Assembly (NCBI RefSeq): GCF_003854965.1
Contig: NZ_RQPI01000006.1
Span: forward strand, 223,911-287,910
From: Paenibacillus rhizophilus
Lineage (GTDB): Bacteria > Bacillota > Bacilli > Paenibacillales > Paenibacillaceae
Direction: 5' to 3'
Length of the DNA: 64,000 nucleotides
The first letter of the stretch is position 1, and the number at the start of each line of letters is the position of its first letter. Under the pieces are notes generated by a model. It was not told the DNA's origin. It did no database searches and saw only the letters and a list, made by a program, of their open reading frames with translations. Below, one piece after another: positions 1-7,840 of this stretch. Position numbers and translations under genes: made by a program.

Positions 1-79
1 GATTCTGCTGCTGTCGCGGCTGGTCAAGGTTCAGCGCCGCTTTACGGCCGAGTACACCACATTTAAAGCGGAAGGCTGA
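1..79 (+). CDS. C-terminal end of an unidentified protein (partial)
   Basis: Reading from base 2 gives 25 codons ending in TGA at 77-79, with the residues ILLLSRLVKVQRRF near the start of the fragment and KAEG at the end. This is the most protein-like of the three plus frames. It is followed about 60 bases later by a strong hairpin terminator on the same strand, which fits the end of a plus-strand gene. Too little is present to name a family. The hydrophobic-then-basic character could be the end of a membrane segment, but that is a guess. Confidence 0.5.
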   Translation, partial: ILLLSRLVKVQRRFTAEYTTFKAEG

Positions 80-136
80 TTAACCTACTGCAGCTTCAAT
101 AAAGTGCATGTCGATACTTTCGATGCCGCACAAATG

Positions 137-181
137 ATACCGCCTCTTCCGCTGAACATCTGCGAAAGAGGCGGTATTTTG
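137..181 (+). terminator. Hairpin terminator after the first (partial) gene
   Basis: The arms ATACCGCCTCTT (137-148) and AAGAGGCGGTAT (166-177) are exact complements, and the second is followed by a short T run. It lies downstream of the plus-strand partial gene. The remaining bases to the end of pfkA (182-349) contain no gene that I can support. Confidence 0.8.
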
Positions 182-305
182 CATTCTGCTGCGGTGGACG
201 CTTGGCGGTGTTAAGCGTCAACACAGGGTATCAACGGCTTTTGACCAGCAGTCTACCGCTTCCTTGATTACCCTGTCCGGCGATATAAACCGGCTTTTAT
301 TGCAG

Positions 306-338
306 CAAAAAAGCCCCGCGCATTACACGCAGGGCTTG
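306..338 (-). terminator. Terminator of the ytpB-pfkA transcript
   Basis: Read on the minus strand, AGCCCTGCG and CGCGGGGCT form a GC-rich stem (one G-U pair) followed by TTTTTTG. It lies 12 bases beyond the pfkA stop codon. Confidence 0.85.
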
Positions 339-349
339 TCCGTATATGA

Positions 350-1321
350 TTACTGGGAGAGACGCGAAGCAAGATTGTACAGCTCAAGGTCGAAATCCTT
401 CTTCGTATTGACAACCTTATCGATATCCGTAAGGGTAAGCTCGCCGTTGATGATGCCGCATGCTTTGCCCGATTCGCCTTCGATCAGCTTGCGTACGGCG
501 AAATCGCCGAGCCGGCTGGCCAGGTTACGGTCGGCGGGAGTCGGGCTGCCGCCGCGCTGAATATGGCCGAGCACCGTTACGCGCGCATCGATCGATGCGT
601 GGCGGTCCTTGAGCGCCTGGGCGATGTCTTCACCCTTACCTACGCCCTCGGCCACGATAACGATACTGTGGCGTTTGCCTTTGGCAAAGTTCTCCCGCAT
701 ACGGTCGGCAACCTCGTCAAGCTCGAATGGCATTTCCGGTATCAGAATCGTCTCCGCTCCGGAAGCCAGTCCCGCATGCAAGGCAATATCGCCGCAATGG
801 CGTCCCATGACTTCGACCACGGAAGAACGTTCATGGGAAGACATCGTGTCGCGCAGCTTGTTGATGGCGTCAACGACTATGCTGACAGCCGTATCAAAGC
901 CGATGGTATAGTCGGTGAAAGAGATATCGTTGTCGATCGTACCTGGCAGCCCCATCGTCTTTATGCCGAGCTTGCTCAGTTTGTTGGCACCGTTGTAGGA
1001 ACCGTCGCCGCCGATTACGACAAGGCCGTCAATTCCGTATTCACGCAAAATTTCGGCACCCTTCTGTTGTCCCTCCGGCTGGATAAACTCCAGACATCGC
1101 GCGGATTGCAGGATCGTGCCCCCCCGCTGGATAATGTCGCCTACGCTGCGGATATCCATCGGGAAAATATCCCGGTTCAGAAGCCCTTGATAGCCGCGTT
1201 GAATACCGAATACCTCAACTCCGAAAAAAAGAGCGCTGCGTACTACTGCGCGGACAGCGGCGTTCATGCCTTGCGAATCTCCGCCGCTTGTCAAAACTGC
1301 GATTTTCTTTACTTCTGCCAT
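350..1321 (-). CDS. pfkA: ATP-dependent 6-phosphofructokinase
   Basis: Phosphorylates fructose 6-phosphate to fructose 1,6-bisphosphate in cytosolic glycolysis. At 323 residues it has the usual length of the short bacterial PfkA. Visible motifs are TSGGDSQGMNAAVR at 11-24 (ATP site), IGGDGS at 103-108 and PGTIDND at 126-132, where the first Asp (about residue 130) is the expected catalytic base. The start ATG has TAAGGAGG upstream. The gene begins 24 bases after the end of the YtpB-like gene on the same strand and is followed at once by a terminator, so the two are probably co-transcribed. In many Bacillota pfkA sits beside pyk or accA, and neither is next to it here. Confidence 0.97.
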   Translation of the reverse strand: MAEVKKIAVLTSGGDSQGMNAAVRAVVRSALFFGVEVFGIQRGYQGLLNRDIFPMDIRSVGDIIQRGGTILQSARCLEFIQPEGQQKGAEILREYGIDGLVVIGGDGSYNGANKLSKLGIKTMGLPGTIDNDISFTDYTIGFDTAVSIVVDAINKLRDTMSSHERSSVVEVMGRHCGDIALHAGLASGAETILIPEMPFELDEVADRMRENFAKGKRHSIVIVAEGVGKGEDIAQALKDRHASIDARVTVLGHIQRGGSPTPADRNLASRLGDFAVRKLIEGESGKACGIINGELTLTDIDKVVNTKKDFDLELYNLASRLSQ

Positions 1322-1345
1322 ACGAATGGTTTCCTCCTTAGAATG

Positions 1346-2443
1346 CTAATACAAATGCTTGCGTATCCACCGGCTGTTGATAAAGAAAAACAGTCTGGTA
1401 AGAGGACTTCTCTTCATCAGCCTTCTGGAGACAGAGCGAACCTCCCGCTGTTCGCTGACTTTCGGATCGGATAAATACAATGCCAGCAGCCCCTCGATGA
1501 CCATGCGGTGCAGGGGAGTCTCAGGTATGTTCCGAACATCTTTTCGTGCCCACTCCACGATTGAAGCAATCCGATTCAGCATGGTATCCGTATTGTCGTA
1601 GTAATTGCAGAAATTGAGATCGCCGCCGGCGCGGTCTTCATCCTGATCGATCAGATAATCCAGCATAATATGCAGACAGCATAAATGCGGGAAATACCCG
1701 GCTCGAATCAATGAAGCGTCCGGCTTGCTCAGCCTGGAGTCACAGGAAGCCAAAAACAGCATAAAAACACCCAACGTCGATCCTGTCGCCGCCGCAAATT
1801 CATTCCAATATAATTGCGGCGCCCTGCTTCGCTTCTTCTCCCACCATTCCTTAAGCGCAGCTTCCCTTAAATCGGGACGAATATGCTTATAGACCTGAAG
1901 ATCCGTATATAATCCGGCCAGTTCAGAAATCTCCGGGGCCGCGGACGCGTATCCGGGAAGCCTTGAAATCATTTCCTGGCAAGTGCGGACCAGCCGGTGC
2001 AAATATCCGCCATCATCTTGTTCGCTGCGGAGCGCGTAATAATTAACCGGTTCAGCTCCCGGTGTAATCGCATCCAGCATTGATTGGTGCAGCAGCCTGA
2101 AGTCTTCGGCGTTCATAGAAGTGCTGCGGTCGCACAGATTGTCCAAATAATCGCTTATCGTCTGATAGGCGACAATCAGCGGGATGAGAATATGCCTCAT
2201 CGGCAAATTGCCCGCGGCGTAAATGCCTCCGCCTTCGCAATGAAACTGTTTCGTTTCGATACTTGCGAGCGCTTGCTTCCGAAGCTCGGGATCGGGAATC
2301 CCTTCCGCATCCTTGCGCCAGACATTAAGGCAGTTCCTTACCTCTGGCAGCACGTACTTGTAGACCCTGCTCATTAATCCAATCGGGCCGCGCGGACTCA
2401 GGGAACGGCCTTGCTCAAATTCACTCAATGACGGTGCCTCCAC
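1346..2443 (-). CDS. ytpB: Tetraprenyl-beta-curcumene synthase-like protein (DUF2600/YtpB family)
   Basis: The sequence resembles B. subtilis YtpB, a class I terpene synthase-like enzyme of the DUF2600 family that makes tetraprenyl-beta-curcumene, a precursor of sesquarterpenes. Supporting features are an Asp-rich stretch DYLDNLCD at about 98-105, the HCEGGGIYAA region near 68-77, and a second acidic patch LIDQDED in the C-terminal third. Length (365 aa) matches the family. The start is GTG at 2441-2443 with AAGGAG at an ideal distance upstream; an in-frame Met at residue 24 is nearer the start I recall for YtpB, so initiation further in is possible. It leads a two-gene transcript with pfkA. 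No terpene partner genes are visible nearby. Confidence 0.85.
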   Translation of the reverse strand: MEAPSLSEFEQGRSLSPRGPIGLMSRVYKYVLPEVRNCLNVWRKDAEGIPDPELRKQALASIETKQFHCEGGGIYAAGNLPMRHILIPLIVAYQTISDYLDNLCDRSTSMNAEDFRLLHQSMLDAITPGAEPVNYYALRSEQDDGGYLHRLVRTCQEMISRLPGYASAAPEISELAGLYTDLQVYKHIRPDLREAALKEWWEKKRSRAPQLYWNEFAAATGSTLGVFMLFLASCDSRLSKPDASLIRAGYFPHLCCLHIMLDYLIDQDEDRAGGDLNFCNYYDNTDTMLNRIASIVEWARKDVRNIPETPLHRMVIEGLLALYLSDPKVSEQREVRSVSRRLMKRSPLTRLFFFINSRWIRKHLY

Positions 2444-2617
2444 ATTGTTGTCTCCTTATCCAAATCATAATCATTATAATATGATCCAAACGTTTGTACA
2501 AACAAGAAAATCACTCGGATATTTTCATGAATTTTCATGAATAAGGCAAATTAACTACATAATCTATCATTACTTTATGATATACTATCCGTATTTCATC
2601 TTCAGAGGAGTGCTTAC

Positions 2618-2686
2618 ATGAATTTAACCGTCAGCTTATGCGTGCATCCGTCCCTATGCCAAGTATTGGGAGGAATGCAGCTATGA
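2618..2686 (+). CDS. 22-codon leader ORF overlapping the MFS gene
   Basis: ATG at 2618 has a good ribosome site (GAGGAG at 2605-2610). It reads 22 codons rich in Leu, Val and Cys, and stops at TGA 2684-2686. The start codon of the downstream transporter (2683-2685) overlaps this stop as ATGA, and the transporter's own ribosome site (GGGAGGA at 2668-2674) lies inside the leader ORF. A TATACT -10-like hexamer at 2581-2586 sits upstream. This arrangement suggests translational coupling or a regulatory leader peptide, but a chance ORF cannot be excluded. Confidence 0.45.
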   Translation: MNLTVSLCVHPSLCQVLGGMQL

Positions 2687-3978
2687 AGCAAAGAGACGGA
2701 AGTTTCACCGACCAGAACTGGCTGCGTTCGTTTATGTTCTCCATTTACGGAACCAGCGTGCTTGCCGTATCCTATTTCCCGCTCTTTTACAGCCATTTGG
2801 GATTCAGCAGCGCTCAGGTCGGCTATTTATATTCTCTCGGCCCGCTTATCTCAATTCTCTCCAACCTGTTCTGGAGTATGATCAGCGACCGGTTCGGTAC
2901 CATTCGAAAAATTATGGTCATCCTGCTTGGCGGTCAGCTTGCCACAGCGGTGCTGCTTTCCCAGGCGTCCGAATTTTCTTCAGTTATGGTTATTTTGTCC
3001 TTCTTTTACTTCTTCTATTACCCGGTTTTTCCGCTGTCGGATACAATGGCGATCAAAATCGCAGAGCGGCGGGGCCGGAATTTCATTTCGATACGCGTGT
3101 TCGGTTCGATAGGGTACGCTTTCTTTGCCCTGACAATCGGCTATCTGCTTAGAGCGCTCGGCACGTCGTGGAGCGTATATCTATGTATCATTATCATTAT
3201 TATGTCTCTGTTTACAGCATGGATGCTTCAGGATTCGAAACCGGAGAAACCGAACCGGACAACAAATAAATCCGCAATGGAAGACGCACTGCCAACCGGC
3301 GTCAAATCGGACGGCTTAAGACAGATTCTCTTTAAAAAGGAAGTTCTCTGGTTCTTCGGCTGTGTATTTGTGCTTGCCCTGGGGCACCGGATGAATGAGG
3401 CTTTTCTGACGGTAAGTATGAAGCAGCTCGGAGCCGGGGCGGAACTGATTGGCTGGGCACTGCTGTTTTCAGCCCTAAGCGAGATTCCGGTATTGTTCCT
3501 GCTGGGAAAATACGGAGACCGTTTCAAGGAGCTGCCTCTGCTCGCTTTGGCCAGCCTGATGTACGCCGTCCGGTTTCTGCTCATGTCCTCCGTTCACCAT
3601 CCGGGCGGAATGATTGCCATTCAACTGATGCACAGCATCACGTTCGGAGTCTTTTATGTAACGGCCGTCCGCTATATTACGCGCATTATTCCGGATCATC
3701 TGCGGGCGACGGGAATGGCTATCTTCACCGTCATCTGGTCGAGCGTATCTGGACTGCTCAGCGGAACGTTTGGAGGGATTATTTTTCAGGAAGCGGGACT
3801 TGCGCCGTTCTATCGCATAGCGATGCTGCTCTCTATCGTTGCCTGTGCCGGGTTTTTCGGAAAATACTGGGTTGATTCGGACAGCGAGTCCGCGCTTGTT
3901 CCATGGAAACGGCTCAGCCGGGCGAAGCGTCCGGAAGCACCTGCTTCACATACCCCTGCCGATGCTTCTCACCTGTAA
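2683..3978 (+). CDS. MFS transporter (MFS_1_like type)
   Basis: A 431-residue membrane protein with about twelve hydrophobic segments, a central basic and polar loop around residues 195-215, and a polar C-terminal tail. The first segments (SVLAVSYFPLFYSHLGFSSA, then DRFG after TM2) resemble the nucleoside/phenylpropionate-transporter-like branch of the major facilitator superfamily. The substrate cannot be told. The ATG at 2683 was preferred to upstream in-frame starts because GGGAGGA ends 8 bases before it. It overlaps the leader ORF and is transcribed divergently from ytpB. Confidence 0.85.
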   Translation: MKQRDGSFTDQNWLRSFMFSIYGTSVLAVSYFPLFYSHLGFSSAQVGYLYSLGPLISILSNLFWSMISDRFGTIRKIMVILLGGQLATAVLLSQASEFSSVMVILSFFYFFYYPVFPLSDTMAIKIAERRGRNFISIRVFGSIGYAFFALTIGYLLRALGTSWSVYLCIIIIIMSLFTAWMLQDSKPEKPNRTTNKSAMEDALPTGVKSDGLRQILFKKEVLWFFGCVFVLALGHRMNEAFLTVSMKQLGAGAELIGWALLFSALSEIPVLFLLGKYGDRFKELPLLALASLMYAVRFLLMSSVHHPGGMIAIQLMHSITFGVFYVTAVRYITRIIPDHLRATGMAIFTVIWSSVSGLLSGTFGGIIFQEAGLAPFYRIAMLLSIVACAGFFGKYWVDSDSESALVPWKRLSRAKRPEAPASHTPADASHL

Positions 3979-4049
3979 GAAGTTACGCTATAATAGACTA
4001 AGCAGCAGGTGTTAGTACCTGGTAACAATATTGGAAGGGGCATTCCGCA

Positions 4050-4697
4050 ATGACTTTTGACGATTTCAAGCAGTTGGCTCAGTCCCGCCGCAGTATCCGG
4101 GATTTCAGCGAAGAAGACGTACTTCCGGAAGACGTAAGGGATATTATCGACTGCGCCCGCTTTGCTCCCAGCGACACCAACTCGCAGACCTGGGAATTTA
4201 TCGCCGTGATGAACCGCGACAAAATTAAAACGATCGAAGCCTTTACCTGGAAACGGCTGGGCGAAATTGCGGCTGCGGCGGAAACTCGCGGACTGGCACG
4301 GGAGGCCAAGCTGATGGTGAAGTCGTTCGGCCCCTACGCGACCGCTTTCGGGAGCGCTCCGGCGATGATTATTTGCCTCGCCACCCCCTACACTTCAAAA
4401 TTCCGGGAACGTATCTTTGACCCGCTCGAGTTCGGCAGTCCGGAGATCTGGGCAGAGGAAGGAATCAAGAGCAGCTGCCTGTCCGTTCAAAATCTGATGC
4501 TCGCCGCACACGCCAAAGGGCTTGCTACCTGCCCGATGACCGGACCCGTGCTGCTGGCGGAACAGGATCTTAGAGAATACTTGAACATTCCCGAGGACCG
4601 GCAGATCAATATGGCCGTTGCGCTTGGACATCCCGTCGTTCAGCCAAAAATGATTGCGCGCAAAGAGATCGATGAGATTTTGACCATAGTCGAGTAA
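4050..4697 (+). CDS. Nitroreductase family protein
   Basis: An FMN-dependent NAD(P)H oxidoreductase of the nitroreductase superfamily, probably dimeric and cytosolic. The sequence shows the FMN-phosphate motif RRSIRDF (about 13-19), the DIIDCARFAPSDTNSQTWEF region at 31-50, and a C-terminal MAVALGHP motif. Length is 215 aa, normal for the family. AAGGGG lies about 10 bases before the ATG. It follows the MFS gene by 71 bases, so it may share its message, and it is closed by a strong terminator. The physiological substrate is unknown. Confidence 0.9.
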   Translation: MTFDDFKQLAQSRRSIRDFSEEDVLPEDVRDIIDCARFAPSDTNSQTWEFIAVMNRDKIKTIEAFTWKRLGEIAAAAETRGLAREAKLMVKSFGPYATAFGSAPAMIICLATPYTSKFRERIFDPLEFGSPEIWAEEGIKSSCLSVQNLMLAAHAKGLATCPMTGPVLLAEQDLREYLNIPEDRQINMAVALGHPVVQPKMIARKEIDEILTIVE

Positions 4698-4720
4698 AAT
4701 CCCGCAAAACGCAGGACACA

Positions 4721-4768
4721 AAAGGGCCCCGCTGTCTCCTTCAAGAGACTGGCGGGGCCCTTATTTTA
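4721..4768 (+). terminator. Terminator after the nitroreductase gene
   Basis: A perfect 11-bp stem AAGGGCCCCGC / GCGGGGCCCTT (4722-4732 and 4752-4762) is followed by ATTTTAAATTT. Confidence 0.85.
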
Positions 4769-4793
4769 AATTTCAATCAAACTCTAGAAGCAA

Positions 4794-4827
4794 TAAAAAA
4801 CACAGCTCCCATTCGAGAACTGTGTCT
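4794..4827 (-). terminator. Terminator of the cold-shock gene
   Basis: On the minus strand the stem ACACAG...CTGTGT, extended by adjacent pairs, is followed by TTTTTTATTG. It lies about 90 bases beyond the csp stop codon. A second hairpin without a T run is present at about 4888-4913. Confidence 0.7.
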
Positions 4828-4915
4828 TGAGTTATACATTGTTGGATAGCGCCTTAATAAAAGCTTACCATATCAAGTATATTCAGAGCGAAGGGTTGAT
4901 CCCTTCCGCTTTGTA

Positions 4916-5113
4916 TTACAGTTTAGTTACGTTAGCGGCTTGGGCTCCACGGTTGCCTTCAGTGATTTCGAATTCAACAGCTTGACCTTCTTCCAAAGTC
5001 TTGAAGCCATCTCCTTGGATTGCGGAAAAATGAACGAATACGTCCTCGCCGCCCTCAACTTGGATGAAACCGTAGCCTTTTTCTGCGTTAAACCATTTTA
5101 CTGTACCTTTCAA
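4916..5113 (-). CDS. cspB: Cold-shock protein (CspA/CspB family)
   Basis: A 65-residue nucleic-acid-binding OB-fold protein that acts as an RNA chaperone. Both RNA-binding motifs are intact: KGYGFIQV (12-19) and VFVHFS (25-30). The start codon is TTG (5111-5113), required by the universal MKGTVKWF beginning, with AGGAGG 8 bases upstream. The 5' leader carries a perfect palindrome (separate entry) and the gene has its own promoter. The symbol denotes the family; which paralogue it is cannot be told. Confidence 0.95.
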   Translation of the reverse strand: MKGTVKWFNAEKGYGFIQVEGGEDVFVHFSAIQGDGFKTLEEGQAVEFEITEGNRGAQAANVTKL

Positions 5114-5135
5114 GTGAACAACCTCCTAAAAATAC

Positions 5136-5149
5136 CGCCATATATGGCG
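5136..5149 (-). promoter_or_regulatory. 5' hairpin in the csp leader
   Basis: CGCCATATATGGCG is a perfect 14-bp palindrome between the predicted transcription start (about 5151) and the ribosome site. If the promoter call is right, it is the extreme 5' end of the mRNA. A short T-rich run and then AGGAGG follow it. Cold-shock mRNAs commonly have structured leaders, so a role in stability or temperature control is plausible but inferred. Confidence 0.5.
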
Positions 5150-5158
5150 AATATCTAC

Positions 5159-5187
5159 ATTATACTTTAATCTTCCGGGCAACGCAA
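5159..5187 (-). promoter_or_regulatory. SigA-type promoter of the csp gene
   Basis: On the minus strand, TTGCGT (-35) is separated by 17 bases from a perfect TATAAT (-10). The predicted start lies about 38 bases upstream of the TTG initiation codon. Confidence 0.65.
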
Positions 5188-5280
5188 TCCATCTTTTACT
5201 TAAGCGTGAATTATTTGCTTTTCCCTTCTCCGGTGCGTTATCATTTACCCAAAACCAAATATCGCCAGGGTGGGACTACT

Positions 5281-5514
5281 ATGATCAAAAAACACGAAAT
5301 ATACAAAACGGACAAATGGAATATGATGACTGTTGAAGTCCAGGGCCGCTATATCGTTCTCCGGGAAATATCGGACCAATGGGGCGAAGAAACGCACACT
5401 TTCATGAGCCGTCCTGCCATGATGCAGTGGGTGAATAACCGGTTCAACAAGGAATCCTATAAAGATAATCAGGAAGAGTATAATCGCATCATTGAAGCGT
5501 TCAAGCAGGTGTAG
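5281..5514 (+). CDS. Small conserved-looking hypothetical protein
   Basis: A 77-residue soluble protein that I do not recognise. It has an N-terminal segment with alternating hydrophobic residues (MMTVEVQGRYIVLREI) that looks like beta strands, then an aromatic and charged helical half ending in YNRIIEAFKQV. There are no Cys residues or obvious catalytic motifs. The ATG at 5281 is preferred to an upstream in-frame ATG because AGGGTGGGA precedes it. A small membrane-protein gene starts 3 bases after its stop, so the pair is likely co-expressed. Confidence 0.6.
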   Translation: MIKKHEIYKTDKWNMMTVEVQGRYIVLREISDQWGEETHTFMSRPAMMQWVNNRFNKESYKDNQEEYNRIIEAFKQV

Positions 5515-5517
5515 TGG

Positions 5518-5688
5518 GTGAACAACGAGAGTCTTGCGATTTATGTCGTCGCCGTCCTGTGCCTGGGAGCCGTGCTGATTATGGGCAAAGACCGCCTTGC
5601 CCCCAAAATGAGAAGGAGCATGGCGCTTATCACGGTTATTATGATTGCGCTGGCGTTTGTTTTCGTCATCATTGACTTGCTGACCTGA
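5518..5688 (+). CDS. Small two-helix membrane protein
   Basis: A GTG-started 56-codon ORF begins 3 bases after the preceding stop. It encodes two strongly hydrophobic stretches, about residues 6-23 (LAIYVVAVLCLGAVLIMG) and 36-54 (ALITVIMIALAFVFVIIDLL), joined by a basic loop KDRLAPKMRRS. That is the pattern of a hairpin inner-membrane protein with a cytoplasmic loop. No family is recognised. The ribosome site is weak, so translation may be coupled to the upstream gene. Confidence 0.55.
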   Translation: MNNESLAIYVVAVLCLGAVLIMGKDRLAPKMRRSMALITVIMIALAFVFVIIDLLT

Positions 5689-5917
5689 CGCTTTAGCGAG
5701 TTCACGGTTGGCAAACAGCGCAGAAATAGAATCATAAATATGGATTGCCGGGGAATACTAGGCGGACCTTTAGTTTAAGGAGGCCGCAGCCATGCCATTC
5801 GCCGCCCGATCTCTTTCACTGCTGCTCGCGCTCGGCCTACTGCAGGGGGTCTTGTCCTCCGCCGCGGCCGGACGGCAGCCCGCGCAATCATCATCCCATC
5901 TATTAAGGAGGATTCCC

Positions 5918-7708
5918 ATGGAACAATTATTGAAGAGAAACGAAGTGCCTGCCGAGAACCGCTGGAAGCTTGAAGATATGTTCGCTTCACAGCAGGAATG
6001 GGACAAAACTTATGATCAAACGAAGCAGTTGATTGAGGAAGCCTCCAAATTCCAGGGCAAACTCAGCACCGCTTCCGCGCTGAAAGAATGTTTTGAACTG
6101 GACGACGAATTGTCGCTCAAGACCGAGCGTCTGTATGTATACGCCCATATGCGCCAGGATGAAGATACCGCCAATCCGGTCTACCAGGCGCTGTCCCAGA
6201 AAGCGAAGAAGCTCAGTGTGGATGCTGGGGAAGCCCTCTCCTATGTGACGCCGGAAATCCTGGCGCTGCCCGTGGAGAAGCTTGACGAGTTCATCGCCGA
6301 TCCGGCGCTGTCGGAGTACACATTCACTCTGACCGAAATGAAGCGCCAGAAGGCCCATGTCCTGTCCAAAGCGGAAGAAGCGCTGCTCGCGCAGGTCGGC
6401 ACGCTGTCCCAGGCGCCGCAAAATATTTTCGGCATGCTGAACAACGCCGATCTTAAATTCCCGAAAATCAAGGACGAATCCGGCAAGGAAGTCGAACTGA
6501 CCCACGGCAGCTACATAAAGTTCCTTGAGAGCCCGAACCGGGAAGTCCGCAAGAACGCCTTTACGGCAGTATACGAAACGTATGCCAAGCAAAAGAACAC
6601 GATCGCCGCAACACTGAGCGCCAACGTGAACAAGAACGTCTTTTATGCGCGGGTGCGCAAGTATCCTTCCGTGCTGGAAATGTCGCTGTTCGGCGACAAT
6701 ATTTCCAAAGAGGTCTACACGAATCTCATCGATACGATCCACGAGAGTCTGCCGCTGATGCACCGTTATATGAAGCTGCGCCAGAAGCTGCTCGGCGTGG
6801 ATGAACTCCATATGTACGACCTGTTCGCGCCGCTCGTGGACGAATACAAGTTGGATATTCCTTTTGCCGAAGCCAAAAAAATCACTAAGGAAGGCCTCAA
6901 GCCGCTTGGCGAGGATTATTTGAAGGCGCTCCAGGAAGGCTACGACAACGGCTGGATCGACGTATACGAGAACGAGAACAAGCGCACAGGAGCTTACAGC
7001 TGGGGAGCCTACGGCACGCACCCGTATGTGCTGCTGAACCATAACGACAATCTGAACAGCATGTTCACGCTGGCGCATGAAATGGGGCACGCCCTTCACT
7101 CGTATTATTCGGATAATACGCTGAAATACCGTGACGCCCAATATACGATCTTCCTTGCAGAGGTGGCTTCCACAACGAACGAAGCGCTGCTGATGCATTA
7201 TTTGCTGGAAAAATCGACGGACAAGAAGGAAAAAATGTATCTGCTCACCTATTACGCGGATCAATTCCGCACAACGGTGTTCCGGCAGACGATGTTCGCC
7301 GAGTTCGAAAAAATCGTTCACGAACGCGCCGAGCAGGGCGAATCGCTCACTCCGCAGGATTTGTCCGCCATCTACTATGATCTGAACCTCAAATATTATG
7401 GCAAGGACATGGTCGTAGACAAGGACATCGATATGGAATGGGCGCGGATTCCGCATTTCTATAACAGCTTCTATGTCTATAAATATGCGACGGGCTTCTC
7501 GGCGGCCACCAGCTTCTCCAAACAGATTCTGGAGGAAGGCAAACCGGCGGTTGATCGATATCTCGGTTTCTTGAAGAGCGGCGGCAGTGACTATTCGATC
7601 AATATTCTGAAAAAAGCGGGCGTTGACATGTCTTCGCCGCAGCCAATCCGCGAAGCTATGAGCGTCTTCGAGAATGTGATCGAACAGATGGAACAGTTAA
7701 CTAAGTAA
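5918..7708 (+). CDS. pepF: Oligoendopeptidase F (M3B metallopeptidase)
   Basis: A zinc peptidase that cleaves short oligopeptides, normally in the cytosol. The 596-residue form from ATG 5918 has AAGGAGG 6 bases upstream and begins like family members (RNEVPAENRWKLEDMF). The zinc site HEMGH is at 387-391, and the C-terminal GFSAATSFSKQIL region is typical. The reading frame continues upstream without a stop to ATG 5792, which has its own AAGGAGG 8 bases before it and would add 42 residues resembling a signal peptide (hydrophobic core LSLLLALGLLQGVL). A terminator follows the gene. Confidence 0.95.
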   Translation: MEQLLKRNEVPAENRWKLEDMFASQQEWDKTYDQTKQLIEEASKFQGKLSTASALKECFELDDELSLKTERLYVYAHMRQDEDTANPVYQALSQKAKKLSVDAGEALSYVTPEILALPVEKLDEFIADPALSEYTFTLTEMKRQKAHVLSKAEEALLAQVGTLSQAPQNIFGMLNNADLKFPKIKDESGKEVELTHGSYIKFLESPNREVRKNAFTAVYETYAKQKNTIAATLSANVNKNVFYARVRKYPSVLEMSLFGDNISKEVYTNLIDTIHESLPLMHRYMKLRQKLLGVDELHMYDLFAPLVDEYKLDIPFAEAKKITKEGLKPLGEDYLKALQEGYDNGWIDVYENENKRTGAYSWGAYGTHPYVLLNHNDNLNSMFTLAHEMGHALHSYYSDNTLKYRDAQYTIFLAEVASTTNEALLMHYLLEKSTDKKEKMYLLTYYADQFRTTVFRQTMFAEFEKIVHERAEQGESLTPQDLSAIYYDLNLKYYGKDMVVDKDIDMEWARIPHFYNSFYVYKYATGFSAATSFSKQILEEGKPAVDRYLGFLKSGGSDYSINILKKAGVDMSSPQPIREAMSVFENVIEQMEQLTK

Positions 7709-7750
7709 AACGTGTGCCTCAAAGCGTTTTCGGTTGCAAGTCCATGTCGT

Positions 7751-7780
7751 CCCTTGCCCCTTTTTGGGGTAAGGGATTTT
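7751..7780 (+). terminator. Terminator after pepF
   Basis: CCCTTGCCCC and GGGGTAAGGG form a stem with one G-U pair, followed by ATTTTAT. The last bases run into a perfect TATAAT (7780-7785), a possible -10 element for the next gene. Confidence 0.75.
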
Positions 7781-7840
7781 ATAATGTAAAGCGGCCCCTA
7801 GAATCGGCGGTTCGCAAATTGCCCGAGGAGGAAGTTTATT

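Noticed and set aside
563..1474. Long plus-strand ORF across pfkA
   Set aside because: It is antisense to a clearly conserved gene with an intact family motif set, so it is a shadow of GC-rich coding bias.
5987..7456. 489-codon minus-strand ORF inside pepF
   Set aside because: It is the antisense reading of a well-conserved metallopeptidase. Its product has no recognisable family pattern and there is no suitable ribosome site.
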